From Pisolithus tinctorius (taxonomy: Eukaryota > Basidiomycota > Agaricomycetes > Boletales > Pisolithaceae), in contig JANFAH010000009.1 of assembly GCA_024663395.1 (NCBI GenBank), positions 1,364,001-1,428,000 on the forward strand: a stretch of DNA of 64,000 nucleotides, read 5' to 3'. The notes beneath the pieces were generated by a model, which saw only the letters and a program-made list of their open reading frames with translations, made no database searches and was not told the DNA's origin. The translations under genes and the position numbers were made by a program. Below, in pieces: positions 31,014 to 42,813 of the stretch (position 1 is its first letter; the number at the start of each line of letters is the position of its first letter).

Positions 31014-33861
31014 ATGAATATCTCCCCTTCAGCCAGGCAACCATTCCAGGAAGCCTGGCCTTTGGAGCATTTGATCTACAAATACTCCATAGCCCTTGGC
31101 ATGACTCTTCACCCTAGCACCCAATGCACTTACTCATCACATCTCAATTCTTACCTGACTTTCTGCAAGATACATGGATTTCCCATCTCTCCCACCCCAG
31201 ACACCCTTTCCTTTTTCATAGTTTTTATGTCTTATTACATTTGGCCATGCTCAGTCAAGAATCACTTGTCAGATATTGTCTCCCAGCTCAAGCCCCATTT
31301 TCCTGACATACATTGTGTCCAGAATTCCAACCTTGTGTGCAGAACCTATGTGGATCTCTCCATTGCTTTGCTCAGCCTGCTTCTTGCAGACAGCCACTCT
31401 CATGGGACCATCTCCTATGTGCCCTTCATTCCTGCCTTTCCCCTTTTGAATATGATGACCTCTGTTGGCTCACCATGCTCTTCTGTGGTTTCTTTGGGCT
31501 CCTTCATGTCAGGGAATTAGTCTGGCCCAACTCTGGTAGCCTTCATGACTATGCCCATCTCTTGTCTTGCTTGTTTGTATCTATTGATCAATCCTCCTTC
31601 ACTTTTGGTGTACCTCAGTGCAAGTCTGATGTTTGCATTGAAGGTCACCTTATTCACATCACTTGCAGTGTTCTCCCAGGTGATCCCTATACTATTTTTC
31701 TGTGATATCTCATGGGTCACGATTCCACCTTTCCTCTCCATCCCTTCCTTTGGCTGTGAGCAGATGGCTCTATCCCCACTTGTGCTTGGTTCTTAACTTG
31801 CTTTTGCACCTTCTTCCCTGACCCCTCCCTTGGGGGTCACTTCCTATGCTTGGGTGGTGCCACATCCTTGGCTGCCACTGGGGTTCCTCCATCTCAGATC
31901 CAGGCCATCAGAGGTTGGTCTTTGTCAGTGTTGTGAGTCAAAGTGTGGAAAGCTGGTGAAAACCAAACAAATCCAACACCAAAGACAAATATAGAGCAAG
32001 TGGTGGTGTACCTCTGTGGAACCTGGAGTGCAGAAAGATCTAGTGTGGGGGAATTTCAATGGCAGGTGCTCCTAGTGCAAGTTGATGATGAGTTATGCAA
32101 GAGCAGATGAACAAGTGATGATTGAATGGGGGATGCTGAACAGAGTGAAGGTGTTCAGCTAAAAGTATTCTGGAATAAAATGTGCTCCTGGCACAAGTCA
32201 ATGACAAGTTATGCAGGAGTGGAAGAATGACTAAGCAAAAGGTTGCTGACTAAGCACTGATGATACTGCTGATGATGAATAGAGGTAGATAGACCCTTGA
32301 TGGAGCCTCAACTACCAAGGATGATGGATGGTGACAGATAGACTCTTCCAAATGAGCCTCAACTGTCAACAATGAGATATGCACTGAAAGAGCTGAACTG
32401 ACTTCTGGATTGCTTGTGGTGTAGCTAAGTACATGGGGGTTTATATACTGTGGGGGCAGCACAGCTTGTGACAAACAAGGCACAAACACTTGGTAAGTAA
32501 TGAGTAAGGACTGAGTAATCATGATGAGTAAGAGAGAAATGAAAAGTAAGCAAGCAAAGAAGATTGGTAAGTATTGGCAATAAACAAGTCAAGGACAGTC
32601 AAAATATCACAGAATGAGTCAAACAGAGTCAGAAACTGAGTAAGTGCACTGATATCACATTAGGGGGTGGCGATGCAAGTCAGATCTCGGTGGAGACATC
32701 TCTAGATCCAAAGATGGCATGACAGATGGACGGTGTTTCCAGATAGGGAAGTATTAATTCCAGAATTGAAGGGCATGAGTCAGGTGTCAAAGGGGGCTAG
32801 GGCATTGGGGGTCTGTGGGGCAACAGGAGCATAAGCGATCACATCTCCCACTCTTTCATCCTCTCAGCAAAGTTAACAAAAGCTTCATGGATGGGGCTCT
32901 GATGGAGGAGGAGAAGGGGGGACATCCTCTGCTGGATCTTGCAGTAAGAAGGCAGGATGCATGTCATACTTGTCATGAATGTGATCAGGGAGGCTGGAGA
33001 ACAGTAGACCATGCTGCAGCTGTTTCAATGTGGGGAGAATGATGGATGAGATTGGAATAAAGATGGTGCAGGGAGCAGGGAGGAATGATCCATATGCTTC
33101 ATCAACTGGGGAGACTGAAATGACCACATAAGACCTTTCCAATCGAGTGACAGACCTGAGGCAACCAAAGAACATCCTTCTGGAAGTCATACTGATAAGG
33201 AGAACACACTGACCAAGCTGCATAGGATGAGATAGGGCTGACAATGATGGGATGAACCAGGGGGCTTCAGGACAGAAGCTGGTGGGAATGCCTGGCAGAT
33301 ATATGTAGCCACTGTCTCTGGCAAATGAGACAAGCAAGACGATCAATGAAGAGGTGGCCATGATTGATGGACTTAGCAAAATGAGTGTCTGATGGATGGA
33401 GTGCTGTAGAAATGTGTAGGGTGCAAGGATCCTCTCCAAATTTGGAAGGCAGAATCGCATGGCTGAGCACTTTAAGTGAGTGTGAGAACAGAGTCAATAT
33501 CTTTGGAAATGGTGGAGATATGATGAAAACCAGAATGCCATACACAGGTGCTGAAAACTTTTAATGTGCACTAAACTCACTTCCTCTTTTCTCTTTAGCA
33601 CTGACAACTTGTTCTTGTGTGAAGGATGACTGCTCACATCTGGCAGTCTTTCTACACATGAGGGCTTTAGTCTTCATCTGCATGGCATGGGCATTGCACA
33701 CAACTTGTCAACAAGTTAGGCAAAGTCAGCTGTAACCATGTCCACAACACCTTTGGTGTGTGACAGCATGGCAGCACTACATTCATAAAAACCCTGTTCT
33801 TTTACAAACTCCTCTTTTTCATGGGCAGTCCATACATGACCCACCTTTTTCTTCTTCTTAA
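31014..33861 (+). pseudogene. DIRS tyrosine recombinase, split by family B LTR
   Basis: The first part (31014 to about 31931) has an N-terminal core-binding-like domain (HPSTQCTYSSHLNSYLTFCKIHGFPISPTPDTLSFFIVFMS) and the catalytic-Arg region read as FFGLLHVREL, where Arg probably became His by CpG change. The second part (33770-33861, stop TAA 33859-33861) encodes WQHYIHKNPVLLQTLLFHGQ; the Tyr is the expected nucleophile. Removing 31932-33765 and one GTGT/GCAT duplication restores the reading GWSLSAWQHYI. Frameshifts occur near 31400. Confidence 0.72.
31932..33765 (-). repeat. Solo-LTR-like unit, family B copy B
   Basis: 1,834 bp from TGTGAGTC to GTGTGACA. The flanks GTGT (31928-31931) and GCAT (33766-33769) fit a 4-bp duplication GCGT that decayed to TG on one side and CA on the other. 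It contains a minus-strand TATATAAA promoter-like box (near 32440) and a 191-codon open minus-strand stretch (33460-32885) shared with copy C. Confidence 0.78.
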
Positions 33862-34433
33862 ATCCTATCCTCTCCTATTCTCTCTCCCCTCTCTAATAGC
33901 ACAATAGCTGTTCTTCATTCTATCTTTATCAGCCTTTTTTTGCTTGTCAGTCCTTGTTCTCATATTTTTAGTCTTTTCAGCCCCATTAGTTTCTCTTGCC
34001 TTCAGAACAGGTCTGTTTTCATCATTTCCTGCATCTGTTTCAGCTAGCAATCTGTAGGTCTACCAGTTTCACTCTTCCTTCATAGCACTGCCCTAGTCAC
34101 TGTCTGTTTGCTGTACCTACCTGAGTCGGCATGCTTACTCATGCTCCAAATGCTATCTGTATCCTGTCTTTGCCTTGAGTGCTCTGACCCATTAGATACT
34201 AGGTATGACATGCCAGTAATAATGGATACTACTTTTGGGGAAAGCCCCTAACACCCTCCCCAGTAGAGCTGATGTAGGCTTGGAAAGAAAAAGAAAAAGA
34301 AAAAGAAAAAGAAAAACAAGAGATCACATGTGAGGGTTGGGCCTTGCAACTCTCATATGGAAGCAGGGGTGTTGAATCTCATGCTTCTAAAATCAAGGGA
34401 GAGTTGAATCTCTAGAGAGAACATTCCCTCACA
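33862..34433. other. Unassigned spacer with an AAGAAA microsatellite
   Basis: No gene seen. 34281-34315 is a purine run of AAAGA/AAGAAA units. Confidence 0.55.
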
Positions 34434-35199
34434 TTTGCAACCTATCTTTGTCCTTGAACAGGTCATCAGTCATTTCACCCTCCTTGGGCTCAGAATCTTT
34501 AGCAGGGGGATTTCCCCTGACAGTGGATGCTACCCCATGAGGACAGTAGAGGAGGTCATAAATAAATGCTGCAGAGGCAAATGCAGAGATGATCTGCTGA
34601 TAGTCAGCCCATAAGGGCACATGACCCAGAGGGACCTGGTTGATGGTGCAACCAATGGCTTGAGCCTGATGCTTGTGCCACTCCTTCAACCCAACATCAC
34701 TTGGGGGGAAGGGTTCAGTGAGAGCCTCCTTCAGGGGCTGTATCTTGACCATAACCTGAGGGTTATTCTCCCCTCCATTTGCAACAATGCTGTTGACATA
34801 TTTGTGGCCCACTTGTTGAGCTCATTGTAGCATGTCATCAGCATCAAATACATTGACCCCATTAGCAGTGAGATATGCTGTGATTGCAGCCTTGTTGGCT
34901 GAGGCAGTGAACTTGCCATCCCAGGGATGCAATGTGCCTTTGACTGGGGTGACTTCTGCCCAGTCAAGGAGGGACTGGTATCATCCCCTTACCACAAGCA
35001 GGCAGGCCAACTCAGACATGCAGACATTCCAAGCCCTATGGCTCTAGGGGACTGGTACCAGATGCTCATAGAGGAGGAACCCTTGGACATTGTGCAGAGA
35101 TAGGGGATTGGCCTCTGCATCAAAGCCATCTGGTCTGCTGGATGTCCCCAGCACTCCTGGGAGCATGGCCATGAGTGTGGACTTGCATCAGGAAATTAA
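34434..35199 (-). pseudogene. Unassigned gene X, 3' part (split by Plavaka element)
   Basis: Minus-strand open text including DWAEVTPVKGTLHPWDGKFTASANKAAITAYLTANGVNVFDADDML and GHKYVNSIVANGGENNPQVMVKIQPLKEALTEPFPPSDVGLKEWHKHQ, with a few TAG/TGA stops. The reading appears to continue across the Plavaka insertion into 59704 and beyond, where the same strand carries the 5' part. I do not recognise the family; its low CpG and lack of a known partner leave open a host gene or part of an older element. Confidence 0.5.
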
Positions 35200-35219
35200 C
35201 CAAATACTATCCATGCTTT

Positions 35220-35395
35220 TTATGGAATTATTTGTCTATTTTGACTATTATGGCTATTTCCGGTCACACTCAATACAGCCAAAGTTTAGATTAGTCAAAA
35301 TAGTTAAAATAGTCAAGATAGTATTTCTCGAAAAGTTCAAAAGTCAAACTAGTCAAGATAGTAGTAGTAGTAGTAGTAGTAAAGAAAGTGTTATT
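35220..35395. repeat. Plavaka left subterminal repeats and (TAG)n run
   Basis: Several TAGTCAA and TTGACTA motifs are followed by a (TAG)n microsatellite at 35359-35380. The same arrangement, inverted, is at 63930-64000 in the second copy. Confidence 0.65.
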
Positions 35396-35524
35396 CCACG
35401 CCATATACCATATATACAGGGGTCTCTGTTCATTTAGTACTCGAGTTATATATACTACCTAATGCCTAACTGCTTCTCAAGTTCACATCCCAGACGGTCG
35501 GCCATGTGGTCGTTCTAACACCTT

Positions 35525-36000
35525 TTGAGTACTGTCTGCAAGCACTCGCTCACTGAGTCTTTACCTGCACTCACCACAGTCAAAATACATGCATCCATCA
35601 AAAGAGAACCCTTGTCTCGGAAGTGTTCAAGCAACTCTTGTTATGCGGATGAGAATCAGGTGAGTGTGACATGGGTGGTATGTGGAAGGAGCGAGATGAG
35701 CGAGATGGAACAGGGGTGTGTCGTCCAGAAGACGAACTGCTACCTTGCTTCACACTCTCGACTCGAGTGTGCTTACTAAATGTGTAGATAGATTCAAACG
35801 GCTAGCTGAAGTCTTAAACCTACCTTACCTCAAGGCAGAGCATCTGAAATGGCCAGTGGGAACAGTGGACTAATGGGGAGCCCTAGGCTCTGCCATTAGG
35901 GCATTCGCTCGCTGGTAAGGACTGGTAGGCCACAGGAGGCCCATGCTAGTACATCAAATTAGTTAGAATAGTGCAACATAGGGTAAATGCTCCCTCATGC
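35525..36000. other. Plavaka 3' region, no certain gene
   Basis: Sequence shared with 63080-63365 (inverted). A plus-strand open stretch (35525-35779; IHASIKREPLSRKCSSNSCYADENQ) has a counterpart in the second copy. Since the whole segment is duplicated DNA, this does not show that it is coding. Confidence 0.4.
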
Positions 36001-36022
36001 ACTTTAATTCAGAATTTTTTTT

Positions 36023-36352
36023 TTAAAAAAAAAAAAGAGTGCACTTACTGTCTGTTTCCTCCGTTGTGGGACTGAGCAGTCGCTTGAGGGATGACACTCC
36101 AGACGAAGCAGGTGAAGGACCGTTGGAGGATGATGTAGATCGATGATGGGGGGTGGCATCGCATAGCAAATTGACGGTGTGGCGACTTGCATTAGACAGC
36201 ATCGGCGAGTGCCTCATCACATTGTAGTTGTCATGTGCAGAAGCCAATTGCTCGGCAGGACAGGTCTGGGACAAGTTAACTAATGTATCAGTGACACCCT
36301 CATCATAATCCTCATCTACCACTTGGGACAGCAGGTGTGGGGTGGCACTAGT
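36023..36352 (-). pseudogene. Accessory gene of Plavaka element, 3' part
   Basis: Continues from 50922 once gypsy A copy 2 is removed (TSATPHLLSQVVDEDYDEGVTDTLVNLSQTCPAEQLASAHDNYN). The homologous segment at 62713-63120 has the same reading uninterrupted by a gypsy element, which confirms the join. Ser/Pro-rich C-terminus; function unknown. Confidence 0.65.
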
Positions 36353-37066
36353 TGTCATAACCGTGCGTTCATCATAAGTCTTTGCTCACTCTGCAACCTT
36401 TTCTGCTGGTCATCTGCTCACTCCGTACCAACTCTGCCCAACTTCTGTTGGTTGCGAACCATCTCCACTCCGACTGCTGTCGGACTTGTGTTGCTCTCCT
36501 ACCGGACTGAGCGGTCCATTCTCTGAGGGGTCATGTGACTACCTTCACAGTCAGGTACTCCACAGCATGCTCACCACATGGTCCAGCACCTGGACTGTTT
36601 CCTTTTCTGGATGTTCTGTGTTACCCGTTCATATGTCCTCCATCTACCCTTCATTCGTTGTCCAGGAAATTTTACTTGAAAATTTATGAGTCTCCATATG
36701 TCAGTTCCGATTCCGATTACTGTACCTCCGTAGCAGTATAAAAGCATGTACTGTACTCCACTGTTCTTCAGTATGAATATTAACTTAGTTCCTACTCCCT
36801 CTGATTCCATCTTCTGCCTGTCAGAGTTATCTCCGACTCTCTGTCTGTACTCTCCCTCTGAAATATGAGGGCTGAGATCGTGCAAGGGAGTAGCACATGA
36901 GCTAAACCTGATGCCCTCACTCCACTCCGCCTTTGCTTTGGCAGTCTTTGTTCCTGCCAACACTCCGCTAGTCGGAGTTCTGTTCCTTCGTGTTGGACTT
37001 GCTTCCAAACCTTTCTCTAGACCTTGTATAGTGTCAGAGTTGGTCGGAGTAGGCCCGGACTTGACA
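36353..37066 (+). repeat. 5' LTR of gypsy A copy 2
   Basis: 714 bp, from TGTCATAACC to GGACTTGACA. TATAAAA at 36737-36743 places the RNA start near 36770. Confidence 0.93.
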
Positions 37067-37068
37067 GT

Positions 37069-37079
37069 ATATTCATACT
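37069..37079 (+). promoter_or_regulatory. Self-priming primer-binding site
   Basis: ATATTCATACT, beginning 2 nt after the LTR, is the exact complement of AGTATGAATAT at 36770-36780, 33 nt after the TATA box. Length and offset are the same as in the young gypsy element, although the sequences differ. Confidence 0.7.
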
Positions 37080-37127
37080 CGCACTTGTACGATCTCCTTT
37101 TCTGTCTTCTAAAAAACTTATGCCATT

Positions 37128-38399
37128 ATGAGAACTCAAGCTCAATCCCAGAGAGAGGTCGCTGAGAACCTCGCTGTAGCGCTAGCTAATCTGCGTCGAC
37201 TCCCTTCCATCGTTGAACAATTCCAATCTTTCTCTGCTTGATGCCACTCTTGTGCTGAAGGCGAAAGCACTTCGCAAGCTGGTCGCTCCGACCTCCACCC
37301 AACAGCTTTCCATACTCCATCTCCTCGTAACCAAGATGATGGACCCGACCCTGACCCTGATTATCCTGATGGTGATCCCGATGGCAGGGGCAGTGGTGAT
37401 GGGGATGTCCCTGAAGACCCAACTGAGCTGCCAGAGGATCCCCTCGTAGCTCTTGCTAGAGCTGTCCATGCACTTGCGCGGTCTAGTTTGCGCACTGGAG
37501 ACTCTGCTCCGAAAACCAAGGTCTGCAAGCCTGACACCTTCGACAGCTCTGACCCTAAGAAACTCCACGAGTTCCTTGTTCAATGTGAGCTGAACTTCCA
37601 AGACCACCCTCGCGCATTCCGCTCCGACAGAGCAAAGGTTACCTTCGCTCAATCTTATCTTAAGGGCATGGCCCTGGCTTGGTTTGAGCCAGACCTACTA
37701 AACCCTGACAACTATGACTGCCCACTCTGGATGGACGACTATCACGAGTTCTTACAAGAGCTCACAATTAACTTCAGTCTGCATGATGCCATAGTGGATG
37801 CTGTCCAACAACTCGAGAACCTAACCATGAAAGATGGGTCTTGAATTACCAAATACGTCGTGGAGTTCAATCGCTGGGCGTCACAGGTCAAGGACTACGG
37901 TGTCAGTGCACTCCGCCACTGCTTCTATAGCGGACTTCCAGACTGCATCAAGGACGAGATCGCTCATGTCAGAAAACCTTCTACCCTCACACAACTCCGC
38001 AAACTTGCTCAGACCATCGATGTGCGCTACTGGGAGTGCAAAGCAGAGATCTCGCGCACCACCAAGTCTGCCTCTGACAAGTCGCAGCCTTCCAACTCCA
38101 ACAATAAAACTAAATCGTCGTCCTCCTCGTCCTCCACTCCAAGGTCTGACGCCAAGGGCAAGGGCAAACAGAAAGATCTGCCCAAGTCTGATATTGCCCA
38201 TCTTCTGGGCAAGGATGGCAAACTCACCTCTGCTGAACGACAGCGCAGGATGAAAAACAGCCTCTGCCTCTTCTGTGGCGAGGCTGGTCACTCCACCAAG
38301 GACTGTCCCAAGTCCACCTCTCACACAGCCAAAGCCTGTGCAGCTACGGCTGGAACTCTGCCTACTCCGACTGAGGAGAAGGCAGAGCCAAAAAATTAG
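37128..38399 (+). pseudogene. gag of gypsy A copy 2
   Basis: A 423-codon frame from the ATG at 37128 (MRTQAQSQREVAENLAVALANL) to the TAG at 38397-38399. It is broken only by two TGA codons (near 37239 and 37842), both explained by CGA decay. An acidic DP-rich segment, then a capsid-type region (VQCELNFQDHPRAFRSDRAKVTFAQSYLKGMALAWFEPDLLN), then a Ser/Lys-rich linker and a canonical zinc knuckle (CLFCGEAGHSTKDC). It is the best guide to the same gene in copy 1. Confidence 0.88.
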
Positions 38400-38434
38400 T
38401 CTGCTCCTCCAGGGAGCTCGCACAGCCTGGAGGA
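38390..38434 (+). promoter_or_regulatory. -1 ribosomal frameshift signal, gag to pol, family A
   Basis: The slippery heptamer AAAAAAT (38390-38396) is phased with the gag codons and immediately precedes the gag TAG. An 8-nt spacer follows, then a perfect 9-bp stem (38405-38413 with 38426-38434, core CCTCCAGG/CCTGGAGG) and a 12-nt loop. The same slippery run and stem remain in copy 1 (16049-16055 and just below). The -1 frame runs straight into protease. Confidence 0.78.
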
Positions 38435-40976
38435 AGCGTTGATCCCAACTGTGCACAACTGGACATCCGACTCAATGCGTCTGCTCTTTCTAGTCCCAAT
38501 TCTTTACTTCCATCTGTAATTCTTCTGGATTATTCTGTTGATACTTTTTCTGTGTTGATCAATTCTGGTTCTTCTCATTGCTTCATAGACCTGTCTGTAA
38601 TTAAAAAATATGCTATTTCTGTTTCCTCCATTTCTCCGCCAATTCCGCTCCACTTGTTTGATGGTAGTACAAACACTGTCATTTCCCAAGAAGTAGATCT
38701 TTCCCTCCACTTTCCTTCCGGCAATGTCAATTCCGTTTCATTTTATGTTACTCCATTGGATTCTTCATGTTCACTGGTATTAGGACACAACTGGCTCACC
38801 CGCTTCAATCCGTTGATTGACTGGGTACTGGGCAGTATATCATTCAAACCATCGCTACAGGGAATGCCGACACCCCAGGCGCCTTCGTCATCTTCCACTG
38901 TGACCTCTGCTCCGCATCCAACACCCTCCACTCCGTGTGCAGCTCCGACTGCACCTCCAACAGACTTGCCACACTCCACTCCGCTTGTCTCACTCATCAA
39001 TGCTGCTGCATATGTCAGAGCCTGTGCTCTCCCTGGCTCTAGACAGTTCCACTTGCAGCTCTCCGCTGATGATGTGAAGCTTCATGCGTCCTCCGTTTCC
39101 TCTCCACCTCCTGACCTCTCCTTGGTTCCTCCTGAGTATCACAAGTTTGCCGACATCTTTAGCAAAGACAAGGCCACAGAACTTCCACCACACCACTCAT
39201 TCAATCTCAAGATTGACCTCGAGGAAGGAGCCTCTCCACCCATTGGTACAATCTACTCTCTTTCTCCGCCAGAGCTTGAGGCTCTCTGCACCTCCATTGA
39301 CGAGCATCTTGGCTATGGTTTCATCAAACAATCCACCTCTGCTCATGGTGCCCCTGTCCTCTTCATAAAGAAGAAGGACGGTTCACTCCGCCTCTGCATA
39401 GACTATCAAGGACTCAACAAAATCATGAAAAAAGATCACTATCTGCTACCGCTCATCTCCGACCTACTTGACTCTCCAAGCCACGCTAAAGTCTACACCA
39501 AGATTGATCTCTGCCATGCCTATCATCTAGTCTGCATAGCAGACAGAGATGAGTGGAAAACAGCTTTCCGCACTCGTTATGGTTCTTACAAGTGGCGGGT
39601 GATGCCATTCAGTCTGACTAATGTGCTTGCGGCTTTCCAGCGATTCATCAATAGCATCTTTGCGGACATGCCAATGTCTGCGTCGTGGTATACCTCGATG
39701 ACATCCTAATCTATTCGCAGGACATGGAGTTGCATCGCAAACACGTAAAAGAGGTACTCTGCTGCCTTTGAAAGCATGGCCTTGATGCCAAGCCAGAGAA
39801 GTGCGAGTTTCACTCTGACTCTGTCGAGTACCTTGGTTATGTTCTTTCTCCCTCCGGTCTCACCATGTCTGCTGAGAAGGTTCAGGCAGTCCATGACTGG
39901 CCTGAGCCGTGGAAGGTGCGAGACATCCAGTCTTTCCTTGGTTTCGCAAATTTCTACAGACAATTCATTAATAACTACTCCGACATCGTCGTTCCGCTCA
40001 CTTGCCTCACGCGAAAGGGTGCTCCTTGGAACTTTTCTGAGGAGTGCCACTCCGCTTTCCTCCGCCTGAAGGATGCCTTCAGCTCCGCTCCTGTTCTCAC
40101 TCACTGGGTTCCTGATGCTCTGCTTACAGTTGAAACCGATGCCTCCGACTATGCCATTGCTGGCATTTTGTCAATCACCTGCTCCAACGGTGAACTCTGC
40201 CCAGTTGCTTTCTACTCTTGCACCATGACCACGCCAGAACTCAACTATGATACCCATGACAAGGAGCTGTTGGCTATCTTCGAGGCCTTCCGCCATTGGC
40301 AGCATTACTTAGAAGGCTCCGCCTTACCTGTCAACGTGGTGACGGACCACAAAAACCTTGAGTACTTTTCCACCTCTAAGGTTCTCACTCATCGACAGGA
40401 CTGCTGGTCGGAGTACCTTTCCCAGTTTAATCTTTCTATCTGCTTCCAACCTGGCCACTTGGGAGCCAAACCCAACACACTTACACAACGTTGGGATGTC
40501 TACCCAAAAGGGGGGGATAGGGACTACGCGCAGGTAAATCCTCACAATCTCCACCCTATGTTTACACAGGAGCAACTTGTGTCGTCCCTCCATACCACCA
40601 CCCTCTTGGCACCTGTACTCCACGCCACCATGGTCTTCGATGTTGAGTGCTTGCACTCCAACATCATCTCCGCCCTACCCTCCGACCCTGTCTCCACCAG
40701 CCATCTCCCAACTCCGACTAAGCCTCGGTGGTCCCTGGACTCCAACAGTCTACTCTGCCTTGACGGTCGTATCTTTGTCCCTGACATTGATGACCTCCAC
40801 CTTTGAGTGCTTCGGTTCAAGCATGATCATCCTCTAGCAGGCCATTTCGAGCAAAACCGCACCCTAGAACTCGCCTGCAGGGACTACATGTGGCCCAACC
40901 TCTGCTCCAATGTGAAAGAATACGTCAGGTCTTGCACCACCTGTGGACGGAGCAAAACTCCGCGCCACCACCCTTA
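38397..40976 (+). pseudogene. pol of gypsy A copy 2: protease, RT, RNase H, integrase N-terminal part
   Basis: Protease motif reads INSGSSHCFID with the catalytic Asp changed to Asn. RT (LCIDYQGLNKIMKKDHYLLPLI, YGSYKWRVMPF) is broken by a one-base loss near 39673; beyond it the YLDD box is intact in the next frame. RNase H follows (VETDASDYAIAG, DKELLAIFEAFRHW, VTDHKNLEYF). Two TGA/TGA-like stops occur (near 39769 and 40804). The reading reaches the integrase zinc site (CTTCGRSKTP) and is then cut by the Harbinger element; it resumes at 45586. Confidence 0.88.
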
Positions 40977-41094
40977 GAGCTAGTTCGGTAACGAAGTCCC
41001 ACAAAGAATCCAGGTGAAAAAACCCAAAAAAAAGTCCCAGGCCTTCATGACATAAGCATACAGAGTTCAATCGGAGCCCCAATTTAGGAGGAGA
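40977..41094 (+). repeat. Left 118-bp terminal inverted repeat of Harbinger
   Basis: Matches the reverse complement of 45465-45582 with three substitutions. Preceded by TTA. Confidence 0.93.
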
Positions 41095-41194
41095 GCATCT
41101 GGTGTATGGCCGAGATGCCGTGCTAGAGGTGGGGTTATGCATCAAAGCTCCACTTGTACAGCATCTACTCTTGCTTTTCCCTCCGTTCGTTGCC

Positions 41195-42813
41195 ATGCCC
41201 CCTCGTAAAGCAGCGAAATCGTCCAACCACAAGGGCAAATCTCGTAGTTCGCGGTCCCCGGATGGCCACTCGACGCAAGTGTCGTGGTCAGATAAGGATA
41301 CGTTTGCTCTTCTTGACTTCATCGATTCCCACAAGGCAACCGCTGGTGACGGTTTAAATTTCAAGGCGCCATTTTGGAATGCCTGTGCAGCTTCTCCGAT
41401 GCTTGCAAACCCTGAGAAAGGGGGGCCCAAAACCCCTAAATCATGTAAAGAGAAATGGAAAAGGGTGCGTGAGTCAGTCAAACGACAGAATAACTAGCTG
41501 ATATCACACAGCTACAAAGTACATATGCGGTCGTTGATCATCTCAGCCGTTCATCTGGATTTGCGTATTCTCTGAAGTCAGGGGCTGATATCAGTGTTGC
41601 AAACGAGAATTCATGGGACGGTTACGTGAAGGTATGATTCAATCCGATCGGATTGAATGTCCTGTACTAATGGTGACGTCGGCAGGTCCACAAGGATGCA
41701 GCGCCTTATAAAAACAAGGGATGGCTATTCTATGACAGGATGAGTGCGCTCATACCTTCCAAGTGCAAGGGCTTGAATCGCTTTTCGGCACTGAGTATCA
41801 ACGATTCTTCTGGAGGCCCGTCCTGCACCAGGTTGAGTTCTTCCAACAGCGAGAGCACGGGGAACAACACGCCGTCCCCGGGGTCACCTTTCGTTGACTT
41901 CCCGATACCAGCGTCTGTCGGAGGAAGTGCACCTAGCACACCGGTAACCAGTAACGACGTGGATATGTCGCCCATTGTTCCATCAGCATCGCCGTCTATG
42001 AACCAAACGATTTTCTACCCATTCGCGACTGGAAGCGCTGGCTTCAGTATGCCAACAACTTCCTATGCTCCACCATCGTGGCTATCTGCCAATCAACCCT
42101 CATTCCACTCATTTGCAGCTGGAAATCCCATCCCCCCTACACTAACAACTTCCCATCGCCCGGCGCCATCTACCGTCGCTTTGGTTCATAGCAGATCTAC
42201 TTTTAACTGGCGCTCAGACCAGTCTGTTCCCCCCCCCGGCACACCTTCAAACTTCACCCCTCCAACTGCCCCGTCATCGTTCAATGGCTCGTCTGTCAGC
42301 TCCGTCAAGCCATCCTCCAGTATTTCGGCTCGTATGGAGCGCTCCAGAAAGCGGAAGGCAGACGACGACGACGATCAATCTGTCGTTTCGGGTGCTCTTT
42401 CAAGCACTGCGGCTTCAACCGCCTCATCGGCACGAAAGCGATGCACAGGGAACATGATACTTGAACAAGTGGAAGAGGAAGTTGGAGGTATCCATGGTAC
42501 AGTCCACTCGCATATGACCGCCGTCACTCACGCAATCACATCCCTTGCGGAATCACCTGCGCCCGATCCCAAGCCCGATATCCGCCAAGATCCGGTCCAT
42601 CCGTTGGTGACCGAGGCGACACAGAAGCTGTTGCTGTTGGACATGGATAAGTTCTCGCCAACCGACATCGTTAGGATCGCAAATCACTTCGAGGGAAACG
42701 TTTCCCATGCCAGCCTGTACTTATCATTCACTAGCGATCCTGACCGTATGGCTACAGTTCGGCATGCATGGCTTGAGGCGAAGCTCAATGAGATTGGGAG
42801 ACGTAGCCAGTAA
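41195..42813 (+). CDS. Harbinger Myb/SANT-like DNA-binding protein
   Basis: Three exons: 41195-41464, 41512-41631 and 41686-42813. The two introns of 47 and 54 bp have GT...AG ends, the second with a CTAAT branch-like site; together they give a 505-residue protein without stops. A basic start (MPPRKAAKSSNHKGKSR) precedes a Myb/SANT-like domain (SWSDKDTFALLDFIDSHKATAGDGLNFKAPFWNACA...CKEKWKRLQSTYAVVDHLSRSSGFAYS), which continues across both introns to KNKGWLFYDRMSALIP. A long Ser/Pro/Thr-rich region, a basic cluster (ERSRKRKADDDDD) and a helical C-terminus (DMDKFSPTDIVRIANHFEGN) follow. In PIF/Harbinger elements the Myb-like partner assists the transposase in binding ends and nuclear import. 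Confidence 0.85.

Larger units (their letters stand above)
27932..33861 (+). mobile_element. DIRS-like tyrosine-recombinase retroelement, decayed
   Basis: The order of parts is gag-like (27932-29180), RT and RNase H (about 29300-31013) and tyrosine recombinase (31014-31931 and 33770-33861). There is no integrase and no DDE core, which is the DIRS plan. A family B unit (31932-33765) splits the recombinase. Element termini were not identified. Confidence 0.78.

Noticed and set aside
35525..35779. Small gene in the Plavaka 3' region
   Set aside because: Conserved only because the whole segment is duplicated at 63080-63365; no start context or motif.
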